Shown: positions 42,716 to 53,434 of the stretch, one piece after another
Position numbering within the stretch: position 1 is the first letter of the stretch
How the letters are laid out: each line of letters starts with the position of its first letter
Source of the DNA: Prorocentrum cordatum
Lineage: Eukaryota > Sar > Dinophyceae > Prorocentrales > Prorocentraceae
DNA: 64,000 nucleotides
Reading direction: 5' to 3'
NCBI GenBank assembly: GCA_963575745.1
Contig: CAUYUJ010000203.1
Span: 62,001 to 126,000, forward strand
The notes under the pieces: model-generated
What the model was told of the DNA's origin: nothing
The model's input: only the letters and a program-made list of their open reading frames with translations
The model's database searches: none
Made by a program: the position numbers and the translations under genes

Positions 42716-43290
42716 TTTAGACGCCATCGGGGCGCTCTGGGGGGGCATCTTGGAGCAAATGTATCAAAGAAGAGCAGAGCTTTAATTAGCGTTGCCCCTC
42801 CAGACTGTCTAAAATCGCTTCCTGGACCCCTCTTGGATCGCTCTTGGAGCGCTCTTGGACGCTGTTGAGGCAGTCTTGAGGCTCTCTTGGGCCCCTGTTG
42901 GGGCCCAGTTGGGACATCTTGGCGCCATCTTGAGGCCTCGGATGGGCTTCGGAAGCGAAAAAGTGAGAACACCAAAAACATTGATTTTCCCTAGGGTTTT
43001 GAAGCATTTCTGCCTTTTGAGGGCACTCTAATGATGCTCTTGTGGGCACTTGGAACCATCTTGGAGCGGTCTTGGAGCGTGTTGGAGCGTCTTCTGAACC
43101 ATCTTCAGGCATCTTGCGCTATCTTGAGCCATTTTGGAGGCGATCTTGGGCTCTCTGAGGCCCTCTTGGAGCCGTCCTGGGCCATCTTGGACGCTCTGAC
43201 CGCTCCCCGCCCCTCCTGTCCAGGTCAGTGGGGAGGCGGTAGGAGGAGGGGTAAACCCCTCCCCGAAGGGGAAGAGGGAGGGGTGGAAGA
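42716..43290. repeat. CTTGG array 5 and G-rich block K, copy 3
   Basis: CTTGGAGC-type repeats in the opposite sense to 42376-42715, with an A-rich spacer (42950-43020) and the GGGGTAAACCCCTCCCC block at 43195-43290. Confidence 0.75.
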
Positions 43291-44140
43291 GGAAACGCCC
43301 TAAACCACCGACGCCCAGAGGGCTGGTGGGATTCTATATTGTTTCTAAAAGGTGGTACAGGACGTATGGGGGAAGAGCAGGGAGGAGGAGGAGGAGGAGG
43401 AGAAGGGAGGGAGAGGAGGACGAGGGAGAGGAAGGCAGGGAAGAAGGTAGAGGCCGCAAACAACGGCTGCCTTGAACTTCCCAAAGCCTTTCCTGCCATT
43501 CGAAGACACTCTCAATCTACAGCCTCCTCTCCCTGGGAGGAGAATGGTGAGGAAGGAGGCTGGATGACGATGAGGGTAAGGAGGACGCAGAGGAGGAGAG
43601 AGGAACGATGAGGGAGGACGGAGTGGTTCAAGTACTGGAGAGGGGACCGCTCGCTCCATGGACTTCGCGCCCCACTGATCCCGATGAGGGTAGGTCCATT
43701 CTCGCACCGCTGGACCAGCTCTGGCGATGGCTGCGCTGCGCTGCGCTCGCATGTGTCGCAGGTGGCGTGTGCTTCTCCCGCTCCCCCTTGGACTACGTAA
43801 GTCGGGCCCGTCCCTCTCCAGGAGGAGTTCTCAAGCATAGTAACAACATGTCCTGTGGACGACTGTTGATGATTCTTTGTTGTGATGTTTGAGCATCTTT
43901 GGGTTATGTTTTGCTTGTCGTTAGAAATCTGCCTGTAGGGGTGCCGACGCCTGTGAGGCTGTGTGAACGCGAACCTCCCGATGGATGAAAGAATGAGGCA
44001 GAGGCACTTGTTTTGAGCCTGAAGATTTGGCTGAACTCTCCGCGTCGCGGCCGCCGTTTCGCGAGTTTTGTGATCCCGTATTGGACACGCCCTTTTTTTT
44101 CTCCTGCAAACTCACTCAAGCAATCCTCGCGGCCATGCTT
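43291..44140. other. No gene seen
   Basis: Short (GGA)n at 43381-43420; otherwise anonymous sequence. Confidence 0.5.

Positions 44141-44211
<71 letters not shown>
44141..44211. repeat. Poly(T) about 40 nt followed by (AT)n
   Basis: A run of about 40 T, then about 15 AT units and AAAACAAAAAAA. It could be the reversed poly(A) of a minus-strand retroinsertion, but no body was identified. Confidence 0.85.
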
Positions 44212-44216
<5 letters not shown>

Positions 44217-44415
44217 AAAAAATGTACTGGACACGCCCGACCTGACCACGCCCTCGACGGCCGCGGCCCCCGCAGCGAACCCCCCCGGGGGACCCGCGCC
44301 CCCCCCCGTGCCCCCTGCTCGCGGGCCTCCCCGGGAGCGGGGCGCGCCCCCGCCCGCGGCGGCGCCCTGCCCCGGCTCACGCGTGGGCGAGCGCGTGCGC
44401 CCAGCCATGGGCATG

Positions 44416-44480
44416 GAGGCGGAGGAGGAGGAGGAGGATGGAGGAGGAGGATGGAGGCGGAGGAGGAGGATGGAGGAGGA
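44416..44480. repeat. (GGA)n array with left target duplication of element 2
   Basis: GGA repeats with ATGG interruptions. The last 20 bases (44461-44480, ending GGATGGAGGAGGA) recur at 51009-51028 just after element 2. Confidence 0.85.
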
Positions 44481-44482
44481 TG

Positions 44483-44504
44483 TCCGTAGCCATTTTGGCT
44501 CAAG
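44483..44504 (+). other. Spliced leader at the 5' end of element 2
   Basis: Full 22-nt SL match preceded by TG, after the GGA array. Confidence 0.96.
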
Positions 44505-44523
44505 TCCGTAGCGGTTGCTCAAG
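44505..44523 (+). other. Decayed second SL copy
   Basis: TCCGTAGCGGTTGCTCAAG keeps both ends of the SL with a changed and shortened middle, as in element 1 (10923-10942). Confidence 0.8.
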
Positions 44524-44646
44524 GATTTGAGATCTGGCAGGGGGGATCGCGCGGCCCCCGACAGCTTTCCCTTGCGTTCGCCCGCCAGGCATCTTCCACA
44601 TCACGTTCAGGCTATCGAAGCGCCACTTTCACTGCCCACATCCTCG

Positions 44647-45963
44647 ATGGCTCCTTCTTCGTCTCGCTTCACTTATAACCCGTGGGCGCAAGCATCTGAG
44701 GGTGATGACGGGGAAGGGGAGTGGCAGGTCAAAGGCGGTGGCAAGTGGTACAACAAATTCAAGTCGCCCATCAAGTGCCCAGGTTGTGGGTGTCGTAAGA
44801 ACGCTCCCTCGGCGAAGTGGTGCAAAAACTGTCATGGTCCTCTCCCTCAGGTTCCAACTACTCCTGGTCGCTCTGGCCCTCTTGCTCTGTCCTACTGGTC
44901 GAGACCGCCTGGGTGGTTCGGCGCTGCCTCTGGGAATAAAGGAGGGCCTGGTGGTAAAGGCGTCGGCAAAGGCAAAGGCAAGGGTTTCAATGATGCGTTT
45001 CGGTTCGAGTGGCATGGTTCAACCCCAGGAGGCCAGCTGCAGCCCGCAGGGATGGGAGGGGGTGCCCCGCCGCTCCCCGCTGGACTTGTTCCTGCGCTGT
45101 CCGTCGATGAAGCTAAGCAGATGGCCTCCCTGTCGTACAAGGCGGGGGATGCTACGAGGGCTACGAGGGGCAAGTACTATACCGACGTGGCGGCCAGCCT
45201 GGAGGCCGCCAGCAAGCCTACGGAGATCAATGTCCACCAGCAGGTTCAACAGCAGCATGCCGCAGTCCGTCGCCTGGAGAAGCAGCTCGAGGGACAGCTC
45301 ACTCGCTTGCTCAAGTGGAAGCAGGAGACTGCAGAGCTGGAGGAGCAGGTTCGCCAGTCGCGGGACCAGCTCGGCAAGGCCGATGAGGAGTACAAAGCGG
45401 CGGTCGAACGGCTTCGTGACAGCAGTGGCGCAGGCGCGACAGGCGCTGGAGAGACCTCGGCTCCGCGCAGCACTCCAGCCATCCCGCTGCGGGACATCAT
45501 GGAGGGCAAGTTCGATCTCACGAGCATTATCAAGTTTGACATTATGGAGGAGTTCGAGAGCAGCGAGTACGATGTCACGATGGAGATCGCAAGGAGTACC
45601 AGACTCGGCTGGAGAAGTTGCAGTCTGGCGTGCAGGACCTGTCCAAGTCATTGTTCGAGCAGCTCACCTCTACGGCCGCGGAGGTCAAGGCAGCCCATCT
45701 GGCTCACAAGGCACGGCTTCAGCGCAAGCGACGTAAAGGTGACGATGGCGAAGGACTTCCTGTTCAGGACGATGACGATGCAGGTCGCGGTGCCGCGGCA
45801 GGTGGAGGAGAGGCTGCTGCGCCTTCTGAGCCAGGCGCCGCGTCTCAGCCTGCTGCGAGGCCTGCCGCTGCTGCTGCAGCCGCTGACATTCGAGCTCGGG
45901 TTGACCAACATTTGTCAGGTGTTCCCCCCCCCTCGCTTGAGGGGGGGCGGCCTAGTGGTGTAA
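44647..45963 (+). pseudogene. Element 2 ORF1: zinc finger and coiled coil (frameshifted)
   Basis: The first good ATG (44647, MAPSSSRFTYNPW) lies 123 bp after the SL pair. A CPGC...CKNC finger at about residues 41-59 is followed by a Gly/Lys-rich KGVGKGKGKG stretch and a long coiled coil (RLEKQLEGQLTRLLKWKQET). Near 45590 the frame slips; the coiled coil continues one frame over (EYQTRLEKLQSGVQDLSKSL) through an Ala-rich tail. The displaced frame runs out at 45963. The role is presumably RNA binding, as for other LINE ORF1 proteins. Confidence 0.7.
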
Positions 45964-46389
45964 ATTGTGGCACTCCGAGCTCGGGTGACTTGTCCTCTTT
46001 TTTTCAACTTTTTGGCAGGCCGAGTCTCTTCTGTTGGCTCTCAGTACAGAAGTCAGGCTTGCGCTTGGCGCGCAAGCTACACTCGATGTCCCAGGGCGTC
46101 TCCGAGTTTTTTCCTGCTCCAATTTTTCCTTGGGACCCTCATCCTGTGCCCCCAGGTGACCGTGAAATCCCTGATCCTCGTCCCTCTTCTCCCTGGTCTG
46201 GCAGATCAGACGTTGAGCGATGGTCCCGCAGCCATGGTGTCGCGCGCTTGCCGCCATCCGATCTTTTTTGCTGGAGCAAGTACGGTCAGGGCCTCCAGTC
46301 GGGGAGGGGCTATGGACTGGTCAGCCCCCGCCCCTGCGCCTCCAGCGACGTCTGGTCCAGCCAGGCCACAGAGTTGCGGGCTCGACGAA

Positions 46390-47083
46390 GGCCTGCCGGT
46401 GTCCACCGTGAACGCCAACTGCTGGGGCACACTGAAAAAAACTACCTTACGAGCAGTGTATCGCATATCGTTATCGCGCAGGAGCATCGCCTACGAGGTG
46501 ACGACGATATTGCAACGGCCGCGAAAGGGACCAAGTTTTTGGGTTGGGAGTCGCTCTGGGCTCCTGGTATAGTTGGCGAGGGCGGGGACACCTCCTCTGG
46601 GGTCGGCGTCATTGTGCGTGACGCGCTCGGCATGTTCGAGCACCAGGACGAGATCGTGCTGGCCGAGGGCCGCGCGATAGCAGCCATGGTGCACGTGCCA
46701 GGGTGCGCCACCTTCTGCGTCTTCTCCCTCTACCTCCGCCACAGCGAAGGTCTGTCAGAGGCCAACTTGTCTATCTTAAAATCAGTGGGGGGAATTTACC
46801 GGGGGTTTAGAATGCGATTTCATCATTGGGGCTGACTGGAATTTCCCCCCCGAGGCTTTGGCTGCGTCTGGCTTCCATGCTAAGGCTAATGGGGTGATTG
46901 TCAGTTCCTAAGGGCACGCTCACTTCCCCAGGGTCGGCACCCCCGAACGTTTTGATTTGTTCGTTGTGTCGCGCGCCCTCTCCCTCGGTCTCAAGCAGAT
47001 CGATGTGCAGGGGGACTCGCCCATCCACCCTCATAGACCTGTGTCTCTGCGTTTCCACGCGTCTGTTGGTGATCTCAAGGCTC
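46390..47083 (+). pseudogene. Element 2 ORF2 EEP endonuclease (broken)
   Basis: The EEP nuclease is spread over frames. STVNANCWGTLK lies before an A run near 46435, where the frame shifts. Then IVIAQEHRL (Glu), GVGVIVRDA and FSLYLRH (Tyr). A second shift falls near 46800, then IIGADWN (Asp, Asn). A TAA stop lies at 46909-46911, then RFDLFVVSRAL and HPHRPVSL. The final His is present, but the usual SDH is PH. Confidence 0.72.
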
Positions 47084-49320
47084 TCGCCTTCCGACGCCCG
47101 CATGACCTTCCTGTGGGGCCACCGGTTGGCCCGCAGCCTGAGCCTGGGTCGTGGGAGGTCCCCCTTGGGCTGGCGCGCGAGGCTTTTCGGGCGGTGCAAG
47201 AGGGCGAAGGTGATCGTGCTCGTGCTATGCTGGCCCCTGGATACCGTGCGTGGGCCAACTCGGCCGAGCGGGACCTCAGCGCCATCATGGGGGTGATGGT
47301 TCCTAGGGGGGCCAGGGGTAAGCGGCCGCAGATGCATTGGAAGAGCATTCCGGAAGAAGGGGGCCGTGAGCCTAATCCTACCCTCAGGTCGGTGCTTTGG
47401 TTGAGCAGCCAACTTCGTGCTCCCAGGTGCTACTTAAGCTCTGAGGGCCTTCTAGATGGAGGTCGTCAGGTGCTGGCGGCGCTCGCGGAGCCGCCGACGA
47501 CGGTGGCGGTGGCAGAGAACTCAGACTATGCGCCTCTTTTTCGCACTGCCGCTGGCTTAGCGCGTAGTCTGCTGCGCTCGGTGGACGATCCCGAGGTGGC
47601 CGCCGACCTCGATCGGCACATCTGCGAAGTTTCTGAAGCTTGTGTCACTGCTAAGGCATCCGCGGCCAAGTCCTCTCGGATGGCATGGTGCGAATGGGTG
47701 CGTCAAGGGCTCGAGAAAGGGACGCGTAATGCGCAGAGGGCTATTCGGGACCCTGTGGCCTGGGCTCCCACCACAACTCTCTGTCGCTCAGGCATTGCGG
47801 TGTCAGATCCCATGAGCTTGCTCAAGGCTGAATCGGCCAAGTTTATTTCTATCTGGGGGGAAGGTGCTGGCCAGGGTCTTTGCGGTAAGGAATTGTTGTC
47901 ATGCCCCCCCCCCTTCTCGAGCCCGACATCATCAGGGCCATGTCCAAGAAATATCGGCCTGCCTCTGCTGTCAGCTTGGACGGCTTCCACTGCCGTCATT
48001 TCAGCCTGCTCCCTGACGAGGCTCTGATGGCTCTTTTTCTGTGGTTCTCGGTCATGGAGGCCACGGGGTCCTTGCCTGTCCAGCTCTCTTGGGTGCTGGT
48101 CGCCTTGTTGGCCAAGCCCTGCGGGGGCTTCCGGCCCATCGGGATTTTTCCGAGCTGGTACCGTGTCTGGGGCAGGTGCCGTCGTTTCGAAGCTCTTCGT
48201 TGGGAAATCCAGCACAGCCGCCATTACTGGGCGGCGGGGGCTCACCGTGGTGCGGGGGGCGTGGTCTGGAGGCAGGCTTTCAGAGCGGAGTCGGGGACGG
48301 TCAGAGGTCAGGTCAGCGCGTCTATGTTTTGGGATTTGCGTAAGTACTACGATCACATAGACCTCGGCTTTCTTTGGGCCACGTGTAAGCATCATCAGTT
48401 TCCTTTGGAAATCGCGCGCCTCGCGATTCACGCCTACTCCTGCGCGAGGTTCATGACCCTGGGGGGAAGTGTCGACGGCCCCTTCTATGCCCTGAGAGGG
48501 ATCGTCGCGGGTTGCACCTTCGCGACGAGCCTTATTCGGGCGTTTGCCTTAGAGGCTTTCGACTCCATCCCGAGGGGACCTGATTTTGACGTTTATGTTG
48601 ACGATTTGAGCCTCAGCGCGACAGGCAAGCCCAGCTGTGTTTCGAAGCTTCTTGTTTCAGGCGCTAGAGCTCTGCACTCTGCGATCACGACGAATATCAA
48701 GTGCAAGCTGGCTATGGACAAAGTTGGCATGGTCTCCAGCAGCAAGCACATTTCTGCTGCGCTCTCGGCTGAGCTCGGGGACTTAGTTGGCGATCCAGCT
48801 TGCACTCGGGTGACCAACTTAGGTGTGGATTTCACGGCTGGCAGAGCGGTCAGAGCTCCTGGAAAGAATCGGAGTTCCAAGGCTAAGCAGAGGGCGGCAG
48901 CGGCCCTCAGGAAAGCTCGCCGTCTCGGGAGATTGGGCCCCACTCTGGGGCGCAAGGTGGTTAACATCTTCACCTCTGGACCCTTAGCTGGGACTGTGTA
49001 TGGTTCGGACTTGCATGGGGTCTCTGACCGTGAGCTGCTGTCGCTTCGACGATTGGCCATGTCTTGCGTTAAACCCTCTGTCCAGGGTAGGTCCCTTGCC
49101 GTTTTGTGTCTTTTAGAAAGGACCCCACGTGGAGGGCCAGCTGCGCCCCTATCATCCGCTGGGCCAAGGAGGTGTGGATCCGTCAGGCGAGGGCCTTTGA
49201 GTGGGCCCTGAGCTGGGCCGAGCTTCGGACTGGGTGGAGTTCGGTTTTTCAAAAAAGACGACTGGACCTGGGCCAAAGTTTCGGGACCTATCTCAGGGCT
49301 TCGAATGTCGCTGTACAGGC
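47084..49320 (+). pseudogene. Element 2 ORF2 reverse transcriptase (broken)
   Basis: An upstream linker is open to a poly(C) run at 47901-47911, where the frame slips into the RT core. The finger motif contains KPCGGFRPIGIFPSWYRVWG. Motif A is MFWDLRKYYDHID (Asp at 48333). Motif B is RGIVAGCTFAT. Motif C is VYVDDLSLS, a canonical YVDD at 48594-48605. Then KLAMDKVGMVSSS (motif D). Two more shifts near 49110 and 49300 follow. The two catalytic Asp of motif C and that of motif A are intact. Confidence 0.83.
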
Positions 49321-50500
49321 TTGGGTGGACCATGCCCAATTTTACTACCCTCGTGGACGATTTTGGTCACGAGATATCTCTCACCTTGTCGCCGCCCAAA
49401 CTGGTGAAGCTTTTTTGTTGCAAGGCGGCTGTATTTCGGAGCCTTGAGCGGGATTCCGGGGACAAGTTTCAGGCTGGTGCCCGTCTCTGTTGGGACGTCC
49501 CACAGAGACTTCTTGCGTCCAAGAAAATCCATGGGGTTCAGAAGGGTATGATCCGTGCTCTGGCCACCAATGCCTGCTGGACTGCAGGCGATGCAGCCGA
49601 CTTAGGCTACCCCATCTCCAGTTTGTGCCCGCTGGGCTGCGGCGCCAAGGACACCCTGTTTCACCGCCTCTGGGCGTGCCCGTGCGCGCAGGCCGAGCGG
49701 GACGAGTGCATGCCGAAGTGGATCCAGGAAGCGGCGCTTGAAGTGCCTGAGAGCGACCCCGAGAGAAAAGCTATGTGGCTTCATGGTGCGTTCAGACATC
49801 CTGGGGACTGGGCTCCGAAGCCGGCTATCTCGCCCGACGGCGTCACTGTCGACTGGCATGTTGACCCGCTCCCTGATCCTGCCAGGCCAGGCTCGCCCCC
49901 CTCCATTGTTCCCAGGGGCGGCGTCTGGGGGCACCTTTTCATGGATGGGTCCTGCTCTAGGCACCAGGTTAGGGAGTTGTCTAGGGCGGGGTGGTCTGTT
50001 GTTATGGTCTCGGAGTCGGGGGAGAAGCTTGGGGTCATAAAAGGTCCCCTCTGGGCTCCGTGGCCTCAGACCCCCCAGGGAGCCGCATTTGGCGCCCTAG
50101 CCTGGACTGCGTTGTGCACGGAGGTCCCTGCTCAGTGTTAGTCAGATTGTGCTAATGTGGTGATGTTGCAGAATCTTGGCGGAGCCGAGGCGTCTGGCCC
50201 AGCCCGTCAGTACGCTGGCTTCGTCATGCAAGCTCGCCACCATTTTGGCCGCTTTTGCGAGGGCATCCACAAAGTGGCTGCCCACAAAGATCTGGAGGAG
50301 GAGGGTTCGTCGGCGGAAGGGGCGCTTTCGGAGGTTGGGTAATGCGTATGCCGACGTCGAGACGAAGGAAGGTGCGACGCGGCATCCGACTATGACGCCA
50401 ACGGAGGCCGATGCTTTAAGTCGTACTTTAAAGATTGCTAGGGCTGTGTTGCTGGGCGGAGCAGCGTTGCCCCCGCTTTGGCCCAAAGTCGAGTTCCGTG
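49305..50500 (+). pseudogene. Element 2 ORF2 zinc knuckle and RNase H (broken)
   Basis: GWTMPNFTTLVDDFGHEISL aligns with the same region of element 1. The knuckle is CPLGCGAKDTLFHRLWAC (about 49626-49680). RNase H has FMDGSCS (first Asp, about 49940), then QGAAFGALAW, where the catalytic Glu expected at the second Ala is missing. A TAG at 50139-50141 is followed by SDCANVV (Asp) and VAAHKD (His). After a shift near 50340 comes GNAYADVETKEGA (final Asp). RNase H could not be active as read. Confidence 0.75.
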
Positions 50501-50913
50501 GCTTGGAGCGAGTCCAGCCGCCGAAGCCACCACGCCCTCCTCGGCTTGTGCTGGAGCACGATTGGGACCGCCAAGGTAGCTTTTGGAGGTGCCGCGTGTG
50601 TTTGCGAGGCTCCAGAGCGTCATCCCTGCCGAACAGCGGGTCGGAATGTGCGGGCCGCAGCAGGCTCGACAGGTGCGTTCTGGAGCGTCTCGGGCATCGC
50701 GTGGTAGCGTTCCCTTGCACTGATAATGCTAACCTGTTCCTTTGCATGTCGTGCAAGTTTTATAGCAGTGGTGGAGTTGTGTTAGGCCTGGGGCGTAAGT
50801 GCGCCCCACCTGCGGAGTCTGGCGTGAAGAACATGCGTAAGCTCCGTAGAGGCCTGCATCCTGATAAGAAGGGTGTTTACGTCGACATCGACGAATTCAT
50901 CCCGCTGTTATAA
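50501..50913 (+). CDS. Element 2 ORF2 C-terminal paired-Cys module (partial)
   Basis: The frame running through the end of RNase H continues to a TAA at 50911. It holds WRCRVC, a later Cys pair (SECAGRSRLDRC), LCMSCKF, GRKCA and then RKLRRGLHPDKKG. The order matches element 1 and defines a shared double metal-binding C-terminus. The last exonic text is VYVDIDEFIPLL. An 87-bp 3' UTR precedes the A run. Confidence 0.7.
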
Positions 50914-51009
50914 GGTACAGGTTCAGTGCCGCACCAGTTGCGCCTCTGGGCTGGTCGTGCAGACACTGTTCTCATAACAGAGGCCGCGGCGTTGCTGCTC
51001 AAAAAAAAA

Positions 51010-51178
51010 GGAGGAGGATGGAGGAGGAGGAGGAGGCGGAGGAGGAGGGGGCGGAGGAGGAGGAGGATGGAGGAGGAGGAGGAGGCGGAGGAGGAGGAGG
51101 AGGAGGAGGAGGATGGAGGAGGAGATGGCAAGCTAGGCGGAAGAGGAGGAGGAGGATGAGGAGGAGGAGGAGGAGGAG
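51010..51178. repeat. (GGA)n microsatellite with right target duplication
   Basis: Begins with the same 20 bases that end the array left of element 2, then runs as GGA repeats. Confidence 0.9.
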
Positions 51179-51294
51179 GCAAACTAGGTGCGCTGGCGTC
51201 ATATCTGGCGTCCTTCCCCTCCCTCCCATCCCTTACCATGTTGCAGACCTCCTCCCTATTCGCACAGTCGGAGGTCGAGGCAGGGCAATGATCC

Positions 51295-51815
51295 CGACAG
51301 GGTGCGCGATGCATCGTAGAGCACGGCATAGCAGGGCGTAGAAGAGCACGGCAGAACGTAGTATGTCATAGCATGGCGCGGCGGTGCGCAGTGAAGAATT
51401 GCATCACAAAGCATTGCAACGCACATATTGGCATCGCACAGCGGCACAGAACAGAGCATGGCATAGCATGGCGTTGAATATCAAAGCGTAGCATGGCATA
51501 GCATGGCGTGGCAATGCGTAGTCAAGCATTGCATATCCTAGCATTGCAGCTGAAGGCATGGCACCGCATAGCAGAACACCACATAACGTTGCATTGCATG
51601 CCGTGGCATGGCACTGGAAATAATGACGCCAGCGCTGCAGCGGGAGCGCGATTCGGAACGAGCGGAGGCACGAACATGAGACCGACGCTGCTGCGGGAGC
51701 ACGATTCGGAACGAGCGAGAGCGCGGTCATGAGGCCAACGTTGCAGCGGGAGCACGATTCGGAACGAGCGGAAGCCCGAACATGAGGCCAGCGATTCAGC
51801 GGGAGCAGCATTTTG
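51295..51815. repeat. Degenerate GCATAGC words and 53-bp tandem repeat
   Basis: 51295-51620 is degenerate GCATAGCATGGC-type sequence. 51622-51815 has 3.7 units of 53 bp containing GGGAGCACGATTCGGAACGA. Confidence 0.85.
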
Positions 51816-51949
51816 AAACACACAACCCAAACGAGAACCCAACTCCGGGGAATCCTGTGTGAAATGCGAAGGGGGGCCAAGCCTCTTACGTACGTAATCA
51901 GAGGAGAGAGGAGAGTAGTATCCATATTGTGCAATGGTGGAGTGGGGGG

Positions 51950-52165
51950 TGAAGAAGGAGAAAGAGAAGGAGGAACAGAGGAGGAAGAGGAGGAAAAGGA
52001 GGAGGAGGAGACGGAAACGGAGGAGGAGGAAGTGGAGGAGGAGGTGGAGGAGGAGGAGGAGGTGGAGGAGTTGGAGTAGGAGGAGGAAGGAGGAGCAGAG
52101 GAGGAGGAGGAGGAGAGGAGGAGGAGGAGGAGGAGAGGAGGAGGAGGAGGAGGAGGAGGAGGGGG
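51950..52165. repeat. (GGA)n microsatellite
   Basis: GGA/GAA triplets over about 215 bp. Confidence 0.9.
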
Positions 52166-52448
52166 GAGGAGGACGCCTCATTCCAGCGTCCTTTGCCATG
52201 CTGCGGCCATCCTTCCGCCGCCAGAGGCGGCGAGGCCAGCCCATAGTCTGGAGGCCCTGGTCCAGACGCCTGGGATGCAGGCTTTCCTATCACGCATTCA
52301 GGCTAGAGAGGCAGCCCAGCGCAACGCTTCTGCTGTTAAAGCAAACCCTCTTTGTATGTCCGCCATGCTGGGTGGAGGCTGTAGCTGTTGTGGTGGAGTG
52401 GGGTGATTCCGCTGCCATAGTTCGACCCTGGGGTGACTCCGCTGCCAT

Positions 52449-52479
<31 letters not shown>

Positions 52480-52761
52480 AACAAAACGAGTAGGAGGGGG
52501 AGGAGGAGGACAGGGTGGAGGAGGACGAGGAGGACGAGGAGGAGGAGGAGGAGGAGGACGACGACGACGACGAGGAAGGGCGCGCGGGGAGACTGGCCAG
52601 CACGGGCGCCACAGGCGGCCCGCCTGCAGGCCTGGGCCTTCCCTCGGGGCGCCTCTCCGCCCAGCGCGGGCCCACGGGGGGTGGCCCCCGCACCCGCCCT
52701 GCGCACTCGGCTCCGGCCCGCCGCAGCACCCCGAGGTGGAGGGTTTCTCCGAATGGCTTAG
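52166..52761. other. No gene seen
   Basis: A tandem repeat of GGGTGAYTCCGCTGCCATAG lies at 52408-52456, and (GGAC)/(GAC) repeats at 52460-52577. No supported gene. Confidence 0.5.
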
Positions 52762-53020
52762 GTGACCCGTCCTCCTCCGCCTCCTCCTCCTCCGCCTCCT
52801 CCTCCTCCTCCTCATCACCATCCTCCTTCTCCTCCCCCTCCCTCCTCCTCCTCGTCCTCCTCCTCCTCCTCCTTCTCCTCCTCCTCCTCGTCCTCCTCCA
52901 CCTCCTCCTCCTCCTCCTCTCCTCCTCCTCCTCCTCCTCCTCCTCTCCTCCCCCTCCCCCTCCTCCCCTCTCCCTCCCCTCCCCCTCCCCCTCCACCTCC
53001 TCCTCCTCCTTCTCCTCGGG
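52762..53020. repeat. (TCC)n microsatellite
   Basis: CTC/CCT triplets over about 250 bp; no SL adjoins this one. Confidence 0.9.
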
Positions 53021-53066
53021 TCGCCTACGGTCCGGGTGGGCAGCACCCCGAGGGTCACTCTTTGCT

Positions 53067-53368
53067 CGTTGGCGATCGGGCAGGCGCAGGTTCGAGTAGT
53101 GGCAACGCGCCGTGGCCCTACAAGCCCACCGAAGACTGTTCGAATAACCTTTGTGGACTGCGCGTGATGTGTAATGTGCTTGGAACGTTTCTGACTGAGA
53201 CTCGTGTTTGGACGCATCGGGTTGATGCTATAATAACATTGTTTTCGTTCTTAGAACACGTTCGGGTTCTAGGATATCTCGTGGTAGGCCCATAGGAGTG
53301 CCGAGACGGTCGGTCCCTGCTCACACCGAGTGCCCGTCCTGCGCGTTGGCGATCGGGCAGACGCAGGT
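53067..53368. repeat. Foldback repeat family D, copy 2 (53116-53296) between 25-bp direct repeats
   Basis: The element starts CCTACAAGCCCACCGAAG and ends, in complement, TCCTATGGGCCTACCACGAG. 53067-53091 and 53344-53368 are 25-bp direct repeats (GTTGGCGATCGGGCAG) with one mismatch, not touching the element ends. Confidence 0.65.
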
Positions 53369-53434
53369 GGAGCACCCCCCCCCCCGACGGACGGAGCGTC
53401 GCGGAATGAAGCGAGGCACAGACACACCAACTCG

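Larger units (their letters stand above)
44481..51008 (+). mobile_element. LINE-like non-LTR retrotransposon, element 2, SL at the 5' end
   Basis: 6.5 kb between about 20-bp direct repeats (44461-44480; 51009-51028) in a GGA microsatellite, ending in about nine A (51001-51009). Gene order is as in element 1: SL, decayed SL, ORF1, EEP, RT, zinc knuckle, RNase H, paired-Cys end. The 5' UTR aligns with element 1 (shared GCGGCCCCCGA), but the proteins are strongly diverged, so the two are separate families of one clade. At least seven frame changes and two stops mark it as dead. Confidence 0.87.

Noticed and set aside
52762-53020. Further SL insertion next to a TCC array
   Set aside because: No SL or SL-like string near this array or near 55145-55275, so not every TCC array is occupied.
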